In this document: in pieces, positions 35,062 to 44,970 of the stretch
Numbering within the stretch: the first letter of the stretch is position 1
Layout of the letters: each line of letters opens with the position of its first letter
Assembly: GCA_047967505.1 (NCBI GenBank)
Contig: CM106539.1
Length of the DNA: 64,000 nucleotides
From: Dipteris shenzhenensis
Lineage: Eukaryota > Polypodiophyta > Polypodiopsida > Gleicheniales
Reading direction: 5' to 3' (one strand)
Position numbers and translations under genes: made by a program
Notes under the pieces: generated by a model
Told to the model about the DNA's origin: nothing
What the model saw: the letters and a program-made list of their open reading frames with translations, nothing else
Databases searched by the model: none

Positions 35062-36296
35062 CCAAGATGAGGGGTAAGTAACTGGGGGTTCTCAAGCATT
35101 GACTGAGATGTAGAATCAGTAGATGTTGCAGATGTTGTGTGCCTTCGATGCCTCGGTGACTGTTTCAGCATGCCCCGGTAAGGTAAGCCTTCCACCTCAT
35201 AAGTGGTTTCCGGAAGGTCTTGAATTGAGGGGTGGTCGGCTTCTGATAAGAAAAGGTCAAGCAAAGTGAGATCGACCATGTCCTCATCTCTGTATCCGGT
35301 ATGCACCCTGGGTCCGCCCAAGACCTCAAGCTGTTGGTGGTGATTCTCCTCAAGTTCAGCAATGTCTATGTCACTTTCTTCTAAATCACTATCATCATCA
35401 GTCTCATCTTCATTAGTGTTCCTGTTTTCTCTATCACCATCATTGCACTTAGCAGTACCATGGTTGTACACCGTAGTACCATGGTTGTGCACCGTAATAC
35501 CATGATTGTACTCTGAAGTACCATTGGTGGGTTGTGCCCTACTAGCCTCGTCCCTAGTAGATCCTTCATTGTATCCTATAGTATTGTCAGCATCATTTTG
35601 ACCAATGTCCTCCATGTCGGCCACTGGACGATCCTCAATGTTTACTGCAGTACCATCATTATCCTCAGTACGATCTGTGGTGTCCACTGTAGTACCCCTA
35701 GTGACCATTCTCTTATACATGTGTGGACTATTGCAAAGTCCAAAGGGCATCCTTTCGTAAACTAGTTCAGCCAGACCCTGTCGTTCTGGGTGGATTTCTG
35801 ACACTGCAAGTAGGTGTTCTTCTTGATCTTCTTGTTGGCATAGTTCTACCATGTTGACCGCTAATGAGCCCAGGGCTCCCATCCAATCCAAAATGACAGC
35901 CTCCTCGTCTTCTTGATCAGCCCGATCCAACAAGTAGGTCAAACTTTCAAATCCTTCTAGGGTTGTCTCCTCATTGATACCTTGGTCACCACCCCTGGGC
36001 CAGTCCCCACAGGCCCAATGCTCCTCTTCGACTCCGGCTTGTTCTTCAAAATCCTCCTCTCCTAGTTCTATTGGTATGTGCCTTGCCTGCCCTGTGACCA
36101 TATCTATTTCGAGGGATGTCGATCCCAGGGGCAATCGAACTTCATCAGTTGACCAATCCTGAATGGCTTTTGAAGACCGCAACCATGGCCAACCAAGAAG
36201 TAGAGGGTAAGTTTGTTCATTTTCGGTCATATCAAGGACAACAAAATTGGAGAGAAAAGTTACTCCGCCAATCTTCATGTGAACATTTGACTGCAC
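35058..36296 (-). pseudogene. Protease C-terminus and long acidic linker (family X copy 1)
   Basis: The first residues (VHMKIGGVTFLSNFVVLDM, then PLLLGWPWLRSSKAI) are the end of a retroviral-type aspartic protease. A linker of about 300 residues follows, rich in Asp, Glu, Thr and Asn. Within it, YERMPFGLCNSPHMYKRMV (about 35770-35705) looks like a captured piece of a Ty3 RT palm. A degenerate 21-base repeat encodes HGTTVYN-like units (35445-35525). The linker is not seen in copy 2, where this region is deleted. Confidence 0.75.
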
Positions 36297-36678
36297 CCAT
36301 TGGTTTTACTCTGCGTTGATCAGCCATGCGTACCTGAAAGTGAACATCACTTGTCAACTTCAACCCTAGTTTTTGGAGTGTACCTTTTGGCATAATGTTC
36401 ACAGCCGCCCCACCATCGAGGAAGACGTCCTTCAGCTCCACTCCATGGATCTCCACGGTGAGCTTGGGACTTTGTTCACAAGTGAGGGCAGCGTAGGCAG
36501 AGAAGTGGTCCGGTGTAGACCCATGCTGAGCCGTTAATGTCTCTGGTGGTGGCCCACTCGGAGTAGATCCCTTGTGTCGACCTCCTGGGAGGCGATTCAG
36601 AAATGTAATAGTCTGATGCTTGATTTGGGGGGACAATAGACAAAGTTGTCGTAGAGTGAGGTTGGGTTTGAAACTCAT
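36232..36678 (-). pseudogene. Aspartic protease core (family X copy 1)
   Basis: Reads SFKPNLTLRQLC, then KLTVEIHGVELKDVFLDGGA. LDGGA corresponds to the catalytic D-[ST]-G-A of retropepsins with Gly in second place. The frame is offset from gag by a 26-bp duplication and shifts again at about 36290 into the next frame. Its ATG overlaps the gag stop (ATGA), but copy 2 shows the same residues continuous with gag, so the ATG is probably not a real start. Confidence 0.75.
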
Positions 36679-39674
36679 AAGATCTTCAAACGAGGAGTAG
36701 TGGTGGACACTGAAGATAGGGAGTAGTGGTGGACACTAGCATTAGCCTTTTGCAACTTCATCCTCCTAGCCTCTAGCCGAGGGTCGAAGCTTACACGAGG
36801 ATGTGGATGTAGGTCTGAACTGTGAGTCATTGTCTCCAGGGGTTTCTCTTCCATTACTCCTTTCCCTTTTTCCTGGGCAGAACTAGGTCTTGTCCCCATA
36901 GCCTCTTCTCTGTTGAGTGTTGTTGGGGGCAAAGTGGGAGGACCTAGTCGTGCCTCCTTATCCCGGTACTGTCCGAGGGTTGTCACTTCTGTTGCAAACC
37001 TCACAGTTCTAGACTTGCGGGATGGAAGCTGAGGTGTGCTACCTTCATCTTCAGAACTTGTTTGAAGATCTCTCGTGACACCCTTTACTACCTCCTGATA
37101 CCTCAAAGGCATAGAGTGATCCCCCGAGGATGAGGCACTCCCAGAGTTAGTGGTTGACCTTAATGGTTGTGGGCCCTTCGAGTTTGTTTCTGAATCACTA
37201 TCAGAAGCCAGCATGGGTGGTCTATTCCCGGGCGTACTGTGTACCTTGGAGGAGGAGAATGACCTCCGTGGGGGAACACTTGTCGAACTCATTGGTGCTG
37301 AGGTCTCCGGTGCTGACTCTGAGTCACCCTTACATTTGTCACCTTTTGTATGTGATCGTGTCACAGTGCCCAACACTGCGCCAATCAAATGGGGATTGTT
37401 GCCCTCCCCCGCCACTACTACATCAACCATATTCACTTGGGATGCGGGTTCCACTCTTCTATTGGGACAATCTCTGGTGTAGTGGTCGTTTGTGTTGCAC
37501 TGTGTACAAGAGGGTCCCCCGAACGGCTGTGTACAATCATCTTGGTAGTGGCCGTACTCACCACATCTGTAACACATGATGGGTCTTCTAAAGTTTGTAC
37601 CTCTGCCTGCACCTCCGCGTCCACCTCTGAAACCACCCCTTCGACCGCGTTGATAAGAGGGTCCATAGCCACCTCCTGACATAGGTGGTTGGTACGGGGC
37701 ATAGTATGGCTGAGGATAGAAATAAGGGGAACCAATTGAATTGGGGGCAGGAGCTTGGAGCAAAGGGGGAGTCGGAAGCAATGGAGGTGGCATGACAGGA
37801 GGAGGAGGTGGCTCAGATGCTCGTGCAAGAGGGGGAGCAGAAGATACTTCTGCTGGACCAGAAGTTATGGGTACCGTTCTATTGACTGCAGCAACAGGTT
37901 CCCCCGAGGTATACTCCGGAAGAAGCTTCCTTAATCCTTTGAGGTACCTACACTCAGAGGCATCATGTCCATGGATCTCACAAAATGTACAAAATGAGGT
38001 AGAAGTAGGTACCTTTCGCTTGGAGGGGCACTCCCAGTAACCATGGTTAGAACCCTTGCATTCGGTGCACCAAAGGCCACTTCGAATTTGGGCCTCAGAT
38101 TGGCCATCCACCTTTATCCTATCTTTCAGGCCTTCTTTGATTTCTTCTAACTCCTTCTTGAGTTGTTGCCATGCGGATGATCCCTCCTCTCTTGGGAGTT
38201 GGGTGGTCGTATTCGTTAATGAGGCAAAGCTTAACTGTGACAGTTCCATCTTGACAGCCTCTTTTAGGAAGTCTTGAAGTGAGGCATGTTCAGGGAGTTT
38301 ATCCACCAACCTTATAGCAATGGAAGGGGGTAATGCTTTCAAAAACCATCCCTTCATAACAGCATCATTAGGTGGCACAGACATCTTTGCCGCCAAGACC
38401 CTCATCCTTGTGTACATCTCAGAGATGCTTTCTCCAGGCTTCATGGTGTCAGTGGACAACTCTTGGACAATCATGTGTTCGAATTTCAACTTGAAAGTGC
38501 GTAAGAATTCCTCCCTTAGGTCTGTCCACGTCTGGAAGTGGTCCGGAGGAAATTGACTGTACCATACATCCGCTGCATCCTCCAATGACGAAGGAAAGAT
38601 GTGAAGGAACGCATGCTCATTCTCCACACCTTTAGCTTTACATGCTGTGAGGAACTTCCTCACATGAGCTTCCGCATCCTCATGGAGGTGGCCTTTGAAC
38701 TTTTGAGTCTTCACGTGGACCTTGTTGAGTAGCTCAAGAAGTCTAGCTCTGTCTGGGGAACTGAGAACGGCCATCCCCACCCGAGAGGTTGGAGAAGATG
38801 CAAGAGTTGGAGGGAGTCCCGATGGGGCTGTAATAAGTGTTGGTGTTCCCAAGGAGGAGACCACCCCGACAACTCCTCCTGTGGAGGACCACAATGGGGA
38901 AGTCATTACTGATGTAGTCATAGAGGGAGTGTACCCAGATGGTAGCGCGTAAGTGGGGGGTCTCGGTGTTGCAGAGGGAAAGGGTGAGAACATGGAAGAT
39001 GTGGGGGTGAAAGAGGATGGGAGAGCATTTGGGAAAGAGAGGGACGGAGCTGAAGTCATGGATGAGTAGGCAGAAGGGAAGGAAGGAGGTGGTGGAAAAG
39101 GCAACACCGGTGTGGATGGAAAGGGAGATGAAACCATCGTGGCAGGTAAAGGCATGGCCGGAGCAAAAGTACCCCCCAATGGAATAGATGTAGAAGAAGG
39201 ATTAGCTAGGAGCCCGGAGCTATGCATAACAGATGAGGTAGCAGCTTGTCCACAAGAGGTTGAGGCAGGAGCAGATGGGGTCACCACTCCGGTAGAAGAG
39301 GTGGTTGATGAAGACATCGTTGCAGGAAGAGAAGAGGGGCTTCCTTGACCTTGATGAGTCCCTGAGGAGCCCTCATCCTTAGTACCCTCTTCTTTCACCT
39401 GATCTCCGCTTTGCACTTCTTCTTCTCCGGAGCCCGGATCTGACCACCAGGGTTCCTGTTGATCCAAGTCAATGAGAGTGTCGATGAAGTTACTTGCTCT
39501 GGCTACTGCTCTAGTGGGCTCACTTTGTGCTCGAGTTGAGGGCTTCGCAAACTTACGTCGCACGTAGTGCTTCTTGTACCTAGTTTGGTCTGCCGGAAGT
39601 CTTTTCTCCACTCTCCTCAAGTACCTCCTAGTTCTATCACTAGCTCCTTCAAAGGTTTCAGAACTACTCGGCAT
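36675..39674 (-). CDS. Gag polyprotein with four CCHC knuckles (family X copy 1)
   Basis: 999 residues from the ATG at 39674, large for a plant Gag. The N-terminal third is Ser/Pro/Thr-rich. The retrotransposon-gag domain spans roughly residues 310-480 (AEAHVRKFLTACKAKG, DAADVWYSQFPPDHFQTW, LREEFLRTFKL). Two pairs of CX2CX4HX4C zinc knuckles follow: CTECKGSNHGYWEC and CTFCEIHGHDASEC (about 535-575), then CYRCGEYGHYQDDC and CTQCNTNDHYTRDC (about 700-735). They are separated by a Pro-rich and Gly/Arg-rich (RGRRGGFRGGRGG) segment. Expected role: particle assembly and RNA binding. The last dozen residues arise from a 26-bp duplication frameshift; copy 2 runs on into protease. Confidence 0.9.
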   Translation of the reverse strand: MPSSSETFEGASDRTRRYLRRVEKRLPADQTRYKKHYVRRKFAKPSTRAQSEPTRAVARASNFIDTLIDLDQQEPWWSDPGSGEEEVQSGDQVKEEGTKDEGSSGTHQGQGSPSSLPATMSSSTTSSTGVVTPSAPASTSCGQAATSSVMHSSGLLANPSSTSIPLGGTFAPAMPLPATMVSSPFPSTPVLPFPPPPSFPSAYSSMTSAPSLSFPNALPSSFTPTSSMFSPFPSATPRPPTYALPSGYTPSMTTSVMTSPLWSSTGGVVGVVSSLGTPTLITAPSGLPPTLASSPTSRVGMAVLSSPDRARLLELLNKVHVKTQKFKGHLHEDAEAHVRKFLTACKAKGVENEHAFLHIFPSSLEDAADVWYSQFPPDHFQTWTDLREEFLRTFKLKFEHMIVQELSTDTMKPGESISEMYTRMRVLAAKMSVPPNDAVMKGWFLKALPPSIAIRLVDKLPEHASLQDFLKEAVKMELSQLSFASLTNTTTQLPREEGSSAWQQLKKELEEIKEGLKDRIKVDGQSEAQIRSGLWCTECKGSNHGYWECPSKRKVPTSTSFCTFCEIHGHDASECRYLKGLRKLLPEYTSGEPVAAVNRTVPITSGPAEVSSAPPLARASEPPPPPVMPPPLLPTPPLLQAPAPNSIGSPYFYPQPYYAPYQPPMSGGGYGPSYQRGRRGGFRGGRGGAGRGTNFRRPIMCYRCGEYGHYQDDCTQPFGGPSCTQCNTNDHYTRDCPNRRVEPASQVNMVDVVVAGEGNNPHLIGAVLGTVTRSHTKGDKCKGDSESAPETSAPMSSTSVPPRRSFSSSKVHSTPGNRPPMLASDSDSETNSKGPQPLRSTTNSGSASSSGDHSMPLRYQEVVKGVTRDLQTSSEDEGSTPQLPSRKSRTVRFATEVTTLGQYRDKEARLGPPTLPPTTLNREEAMGTRPSSAQEKGKGVMEEKPLETMTHSSDLHPHPRVSFDPRLEARRMKLQKANASVHHYSLSSVSTTTPRLKIL
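36694..36737. repeat. 26-bp tandem duplication at gag/PR junction
   Basis: GGAGTAGTGGTGGACACT occurs at 36694-36711 and again at 36720-36737. The offset of 26 is not a multiple of three, so it shifts the frame between gag and protease. Confidence 0.9.
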
Positions 39675-39733
39675 AAGACCTCTCTCTAGGACCCTAGATC
39701 ACGACTTCTCTCGTGCTACTCAATACCAGCAGT

Positions 39734-39751
39734 GTCCCACCGTGATCGCCA
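39734..39751 (-). promoter_or_regulatory. tRNA primer-binding site, tRNA-Arg-like
   Basis: The minus strand reads TGGCGATCACGGTGGGAC, five bases inside the 5' LTR end. From memory of plant tRNA-Arg(UCG) 3' ends, about 16 of 18 positions would pair. The TGG start fits the CCA tail. Confidence 0.6.
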
Positions 39752-39756
39752 TAAAC

Positions 39757-40934
39757 TGTTTGGGGGGGGAGGGGTTCCTATCCTTCCGGAAGTGTTACCG
39801 GAGGCCAAAGGCCACTGGCGTGAGAAGCATGAGTTTTGCAATGCTCTAATGCAATGGATCGTGCAGAGTGCACCGTGCAGTAGTGTGCGAGTGTCGTATG
39901 CTATACTGCAGTGGACAACGACGTACGAGTGTACTATGCTAAATGACAATCACCGGTGAACTCCACAACATAAGCAAAATAAGAAAATCCTACACTGGTG
40001 AACAATCCCCATATCCGGAAGAGACAAGCGAGATGAGAAAGTGACCAAGTTGGCCAATGTACATATCACTGGACGTGTCCCCAGGTCACAAGTCGCAAGT
40101 CACAAGAATACACAAGTCGCAAATCAGCAGAATACACAGGTCCATCCCCATAGTAGACAAAAGGTGCACACAAGTCTCTCCACATTCTCTCCTTGGCGAG
40201 CTCGTAGCTCTAGCCTCTATCTCTCCTCACTCTCCTCTCTTTCGCTCCCCTCTCGAATGCCGAATGCCCAATGCCCAATGCGAATGCCTCCTCTTCTCTC
40301 TCCCCTTCTCCTTCATCCTCATCCCCCGCCTTGGAGGGTCCCTTCTTCGCTGAGAATTCCCCCTCTTTCTTCCCATTGGTCATCCTCTTATCTCCTTAGC
40401 TGTTGAGGATAGCCGTTGCGCCGCTGGCTCTCTTGATGGCTTCGGCGACTTCCTGACTCCCTGACTCGCCAGCCCGATGGTGTAAATTCTCCATGTGCAG
40501 GTGAGCTGGTTCACCGCACCTCTTGATGGCTTCGGCGACTTTCTGACTCCCTGACTCGCCAGCCCGATGGTGTAAATTCTCCATGTGCAGGTGAGCTGGT
40601 TCACCGCACCACTGCACCACTGTATCATTGAACCACTGTGTAATATAAATACTCCTGACTGCTCCATGTGCTAAGCTCACTCTCCATGTGCGCAGCTCTT
40701 GATGAGATCACTTTGGACACGGTACTCCTGGTTGACCTGTGTCGACCTGTGGTTGACATGTGTCGACCTGTGGTTAACATGTGTCGACCTGTGGTTGACA
40801 GCCTCGGACAGTACTCCTGGATGAACCCGTGTGATCGCGTGGCTAACTTGTGTTGACACATGGTCAACATGTGGTCAACAGATGTCGTCATGTGGTCAAC
40901 GTCTGTCGACAGGTGGTCGTGTGATAAGGTAACA
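39757..40934 (-). repeat. 5' LTR of family X copy 1 (1,178 bp)
   Basis: Partner of 24951-26141, with the same TG...CA ends and the same internal 91-bp duplication. It has fewer TTGACC motifs because two of the 21-bp repeat units read TTGACA or TTAACA. Confidence 0.95.
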
Positions 40935-40939
40935 GCAGG
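40935..40939. repeat. Target site duplication GCAGG (right)
   Basis: Matches 24946-24950. Confidence 0.92.
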
Positions 40940-41930
40940 CGATGTCAGCAGCCCAAAATATTGCATCATCAATACCGAGGGAAGGCAGGTGTTGTACGGC
41001 GATCTACAAGAGCCAGGACGGAGCTTTGGCAAGGCTTTTAAGGCCTGGTCAGGGCCAGATAGATGGCGGGAACCTGGTGCAGGATTGCGCTTGTTTGGAC
41101 AAGTCGGGTAGGGGGAGGAATGCTTGGACGAGTGGCCAAGCAAGGCATGCAAGGCCTCAAGAAGTGAGCCCCCTCGAGTCAATTTTACAGACAGAGGGGC
41201 TGTTTGGCTGGGTCGGTCCATCTAGACCCCCAGTCAGCCATTTTGGAGGGGCTACCAGCCCCTATATAAAGGGAGCCATTTGGACTCATTCCTCATCCAC
41301 TGCAAGCAGCATTGAGGAGCAGCAAAGCAGCATATATCTGGGCCGTCATCCTGAGGGTCCAGTGGGAGTTGAGTGCTGCAGACATAGCTCAGAAAGGGGC
41401 TGCACCCTTTGCTGTCTTCTAGGGCAGCAAGGTGCAAGGATCAAGGCACGGTGATAAAGTCTACTGAAGCTCTACGGGAGCAGGCAGGCTTAGGGATCTA
41501 GAAGTGCCACAGAGGTAGTAAGACAAGATTTTGGTAAGGATGGAGGACCACAATCTGGTGGGACTCTTGTCTCATTTTGTATTGTATCCATTGGACAAAA
41601 ATATATCTTTTGTTGGTTCTATCTCTCTCTTGGAGCATTGTCTATTTCCTAGCTTGCACATGTATGTTAAGCAAGCAAAGTAAATAAGTTTTGGATTCCA
41701 TACACTTCTGTGTGGATTCCTGGGCTCTATTAGTTTTCTGTTGTGCGTACCCTTTGTTGGGTTTCCAAAGCCATGACGGAAGTTCACAAGAAATGGAGCT
41801 TGAAGGCAAGGACCTTGCTGAAGGATGACCTTGATTCAAAGCTTGGGGGAACCGACTTCGATGTCTAAGGACAGTACCCTTGCAATAGAGGCTCAAGTTC
41901 AGACAGGTGTACGACTTCCTAACTCTTATC
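40940..41930 (+). repeat. LTR-like block with TATA box
   Basis: A strong TATA box CCCCTATATAAAGGG lies at about 41259-41273. A degenerate primer-site-like TTGGTTCATCGTCAAGG sits at about 41936, just before a Copia gag frame. The block could be the Copia 5' LTR or the rest of the chromovirus LTR starting at 24545. The 16-kb insertion hides the border. Confidence 0.5.
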
Positions 41931-41949
41931 TCTTATTGGTTCATCGTCA

Positions 41950-42880
41950 AGGCCATGAGATATGCTATTCCTAATTTTGGGGAAACATGGAAGTTGGATG
42001 GGACCAATTACCCATTATGGAAGATATTGATGAGGGAGACATGGGAGACTGCAATGGGCAAATAGTTAATGCCTCAACCCACCGTGACTCCAGCCACAAC
42101 GACTACATTGGCAGTGATTGTATCGGCGGATGTTGTTTTAGTGAGAACCTGGCAGACTCATGATGTGGACGCCTTGGCCATTATTGTTGGTACTGTGGCA
42201 GATGTGGTACTTCCTCACATCTAGACAGTGGACACTTCCTTCGAGTGCATGGACCACACCGAGGGACATGTACGAGCTAAACAACGAAGTGAGGATCCTT
42301 GATCTCAAGTAAGAGCTCTGTGGCATTAGCACGGATGAGGGAGATTTGGTATAGAAACACATCACAAACAAGATGAATGTGGTGAGGGATCAACTAGCAA
42401 CAGGTGGTCAAAGGATGGATTCGACTAGGGTGGCTAGGCTATTGCTTGGCATGCTTCCAAGGGGTTACAATAGCTTCATGACCACAATGATTGCAGGGCA
42501 AAGGGTGGTGCTAGTTACATTTGAGGAGCTAATACCATTGCTTCTGCAGCAGGAGGCTTGAGAGAAGAAATACGATGGTGGACCTAATAGTAGTGAGGAA
42601 AAATCCCTTTTAGCTTAGGAACAGAGCAAAGGCAACGGAAAGGGTAAGCATGGCAAAGGCAAGCTAAAGAAATTTGATGATGGAGGAGACTCTTTAGATG
42701 AAGAAAAGTGCTTCTATTGTGATACGCCATGTCATTTTGTGAAGGATTGCAGAAAGAAGAAGGTGGATCAGAAGAACAAGGAGTTCAACTCAGACTCAAG
42801 GGAGACAAACACAACCAATGTGGAAGTCACCGAAGCATTATTCTTGGTTCCATGTGTTACTAAGGTAGTCGATAAAACCA
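41950..42880 (+). pseudogene. Copia gag (Copia-3)
   Basis: Opens with MRYAIPNFG, then WKLDGTNYPLWKILMRETWE, the N-terminal signature of Copia Gag. Later come VARLLLGMLPRGYNSFMTTM and one CCHC knuckle at 42709-42750 (CFYCDTPCHFVKDC). Several stops and frameshifts; protease and pol are absent downstream. Confidence 0.82.
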
Positions 42881-42889
42881 GAAGGAGCT

Positions 42890-43150
42890 GCTGCTCCTCC
42901 CCTCCTCCCCTTGCTGCCCCCTCTGAGCCTCTCCTTGCCTCCCTCCCCGCCCCTCTCTCCTCCCTCCCTTCAGCCCTCTCCTTGCCTCCCCTCTCCATCC
43001 TCCCTCAGCCCCCTCCTTGCCTCTCCCTACCCCCGCCCCTTCAGCCTCCTTCCCCCGACCTCTACCCCTGCCCCCTCATCCCCCTCCCCTACCATCTACC
43101 CCCGCCCCTTTCCCCCACGTCCTCAGCCTCTACCCCCGCCCCCTTTAGTC
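42890..43150. repeat. C/T-rich low-complexity block
   Basis: CCCCCTCC-type sequence on the plus strand. It looks like the C-rich leader of the following LINE-A piece; frames across it are Pro/Leu/Ser runs. Confidence 0.7.
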
Positions 43151-43198
43151 GGACGGAGCTCAACAGTGTTCGAGTCGGCCTTTCCACCTCGATTGACG

Positions 43199-44330
43199 AT
43201 GGCTTTGCCTTCAACCAATCCTTGCCCGCTTCCACCGGCCGCGAAAACCATCACATTCTCAAAAGACGAGCTGCAGCAGCTCAAAAAAGATACTGAGTAA
43301 GAGAGCTCGACATCCCTCTTTTCTCACATCCATGGGTCCCACCCTTACACGTTACAAGCCAAGGACTGGATGCTCGATGCTTTACTCGGACACCTCGTAG
43401 GGCACCTCATAGATGTTCGTTTGCTTGGTCGATATTTCTTTCAAGTTGTCTTTTATTCCCCGGATGCACCAAGTACAATGCTTTAGGCCAGTCCTTTGGC
43501 ACTGAGCTCCAAGCCGATTTTCTTGACACCTTTCTAGTTGGGTTTTGAACCTGTGGAGGAGGATGGCCAAACGTTTTCACTCTTCCTCGGATTCCCTGGT
43601 CTCCCTCAGATGTACCATTGACTCTTATCTTCCATAGGAGCCGCTTTCGGGATGGTCACAGAGATCTCCCCCCTTCTTGGGATGCCTTCTTTGGTAGCAC
43701 AGGCGGTCAAGTCAGACGGGGTACCATGTGTTAGGGTCGTTGTCTCTGGTCCTAACATTACAGATGACCACATCATGCACTAGCGTCCAGATGGCTCATT
43801 CTTCAGGCAGAGAGTCGAGATTGCTAGGAGACAGGATTAGTGTGGATCTGTAGGACCCCCGGGCACTTTGCCAGAGATTGCATAAGGAAGAGAAAAAAGA
43901 AAAGGCCTAAAAGGTTTACGGGTGTAGCACTTCATAGCACCACCTCGGTTGGACCTACTTCACGATCTACCGCACATCCTACCACATCTTGCACTGCTAG
44001 ACCTTCCACCTCTACCTAGGACCGTCGGCTATAGCCTCTTGTCTTGGACCTTCGTTTACAACACGAACGGAACCTTCAGCACGTCTTGTTTGTCCCTCGT
44101 TGGGTGCCAGTCAGAGTTGTTGAGCCAGTTCCACCTCAGGAGGCTATTGATGGCATCACGGACCCTCCCTTATAGGAAGGAGATATTCTTGTCCTAGTTC
44201 CTTATGCTGATGAGGTTGCTCCTCTCCCTTCAGATGTTCGTGTGAAGGAGCTTTCTCCTATGGAGCAAGCCATTGCTGAAACCCGTGCCTTACTCTAGGC
44301 TAATGCTATCTTTTTGGCTGAGCTTCATCA
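43199..44330 (+). pseudogene. LINE-A ORF1 (DUF4283-like Gag) remnant
   Basis: The ATG at 43199 opens MALPSTNPCPLPPAAKTITF and stops after 33 codons. Further downstream, ALLGHLVGHLIDVRLLGRYF, FFLPFPGLP-like text (LFLGFPGLPQMY) and GMVTEISPLLGMPSLVAQA resemble the RNA-binding ORF1 of plant L1 elements. At least six stops. ORF1 is followed almost at once by the ORF2 C-terminus, so most of ORF2 is deleted. Confidence 0.6.
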
Positions 44331-44970
44331 GCAGCAGTAGCCCCCTTTCTCTCTTGCTCCTACTTCTTCACCTCTTGATAGAGGCAAGGGGATTATCGCT
44401 TCTACTCTTTCTACACCTGGGGGATGGTGGCCTAGTTGACTGAGGGAGGACACGCGTTCCAGATTGATGAGGTCTCTCTAGCTTTACCGGATACAGGGTC
44501 AGAGCATTCAGAGGATAGAGCTCCATGAGCGGTCCCTCCTGATAGCCCGGATCCTCATTCTCCTCCGGAGGACAGCGTGTGGGAGGTAGTAGCCAGTATC
44601 ACGACGTGGAATATTTGGGTTGTTGCTCGCTTGAGTTTGGTGATGGGTGAGTATCTGGTTCCACCGTCAGCTACCTTGGCTGCCATCTGGCAGGATATCA
44701 TCTACACCCTCCGGTCCACCTGGAAGAGTGGGACCACGGGCTCCAGGGCGATTGTCGTGAGGCGCCCTCATTTCTGCAAGGCTTGGCTTGCAGAAGTCTT
44801 CTACATATTCACTCCACGAGGGATTCGCTGGTTGTATAGTCCCCCCACATGGCTGTTAGCCCCTGTACAAGAGATCCCCTAGAACAGGCTGGTTCTTCTT
44901 CTTTCAACCTTTTTCAAAATTTTCCATACTCGCACCTTCGAGGCTGCTATTTTGTATGAAAACTTTCAAG
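44331..44970 (+). mobile_element. LINE-A ORF2 C-terminus and 3' end
   Basis: The frame at 44577-44882 reads VWEVVASITTWNIWVVARLS, then LAAIWQDIIYTLRSTWKSG. This matches 52921-53118 (ASIWTDTIHTLMAIWASM) and the reversed copy at 2673-2960, so it marks the 3' part of the LINE-A family. Confidence 0.65.

Larger units (their letters stand above)
24951..40934 (-). mobile_element. 16-kb Ty3/Gypsy element with accessory ORF (family X, copy 1)
   Basis: A complete insertion of 15,984 bp in minus orientation, bounded by LTRs with TG...CA ends and a perfect GCAGG duplication. Order: 5' LTR, tRNA primer site, gag, PR, RT-RNase H-integrase, 43-bp tandem array, G/C-rich tandem array, accessory ORF, polypurine tract, 3' LTR. 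There is no second RNase H and no chromodomain. With an extra gene behind pol, this suggests a non-chromovirus branch near Athila; that placement is inference. It carries a frameshift at gag/PR, another in PR, one near the PR/RT border, a TGA in integrase and two TAGs in the accessory ORF, so this copy is not autonomous. Confidence 0.93.

Noticed and set aside
37150-37828. Plus-strand ORFs of 96-141 codons opposite gag
   Set aside because: Shadows of the gag frame; no motif and no conservation seen.
42739-43300. 185- and 129-codon Pro/Leu-rich ORFs
   Set aside because: They span the C/T-rich block between a Copia gag and a LINE ORF1; only the first part belongs to the gag zinc-knuckle end.
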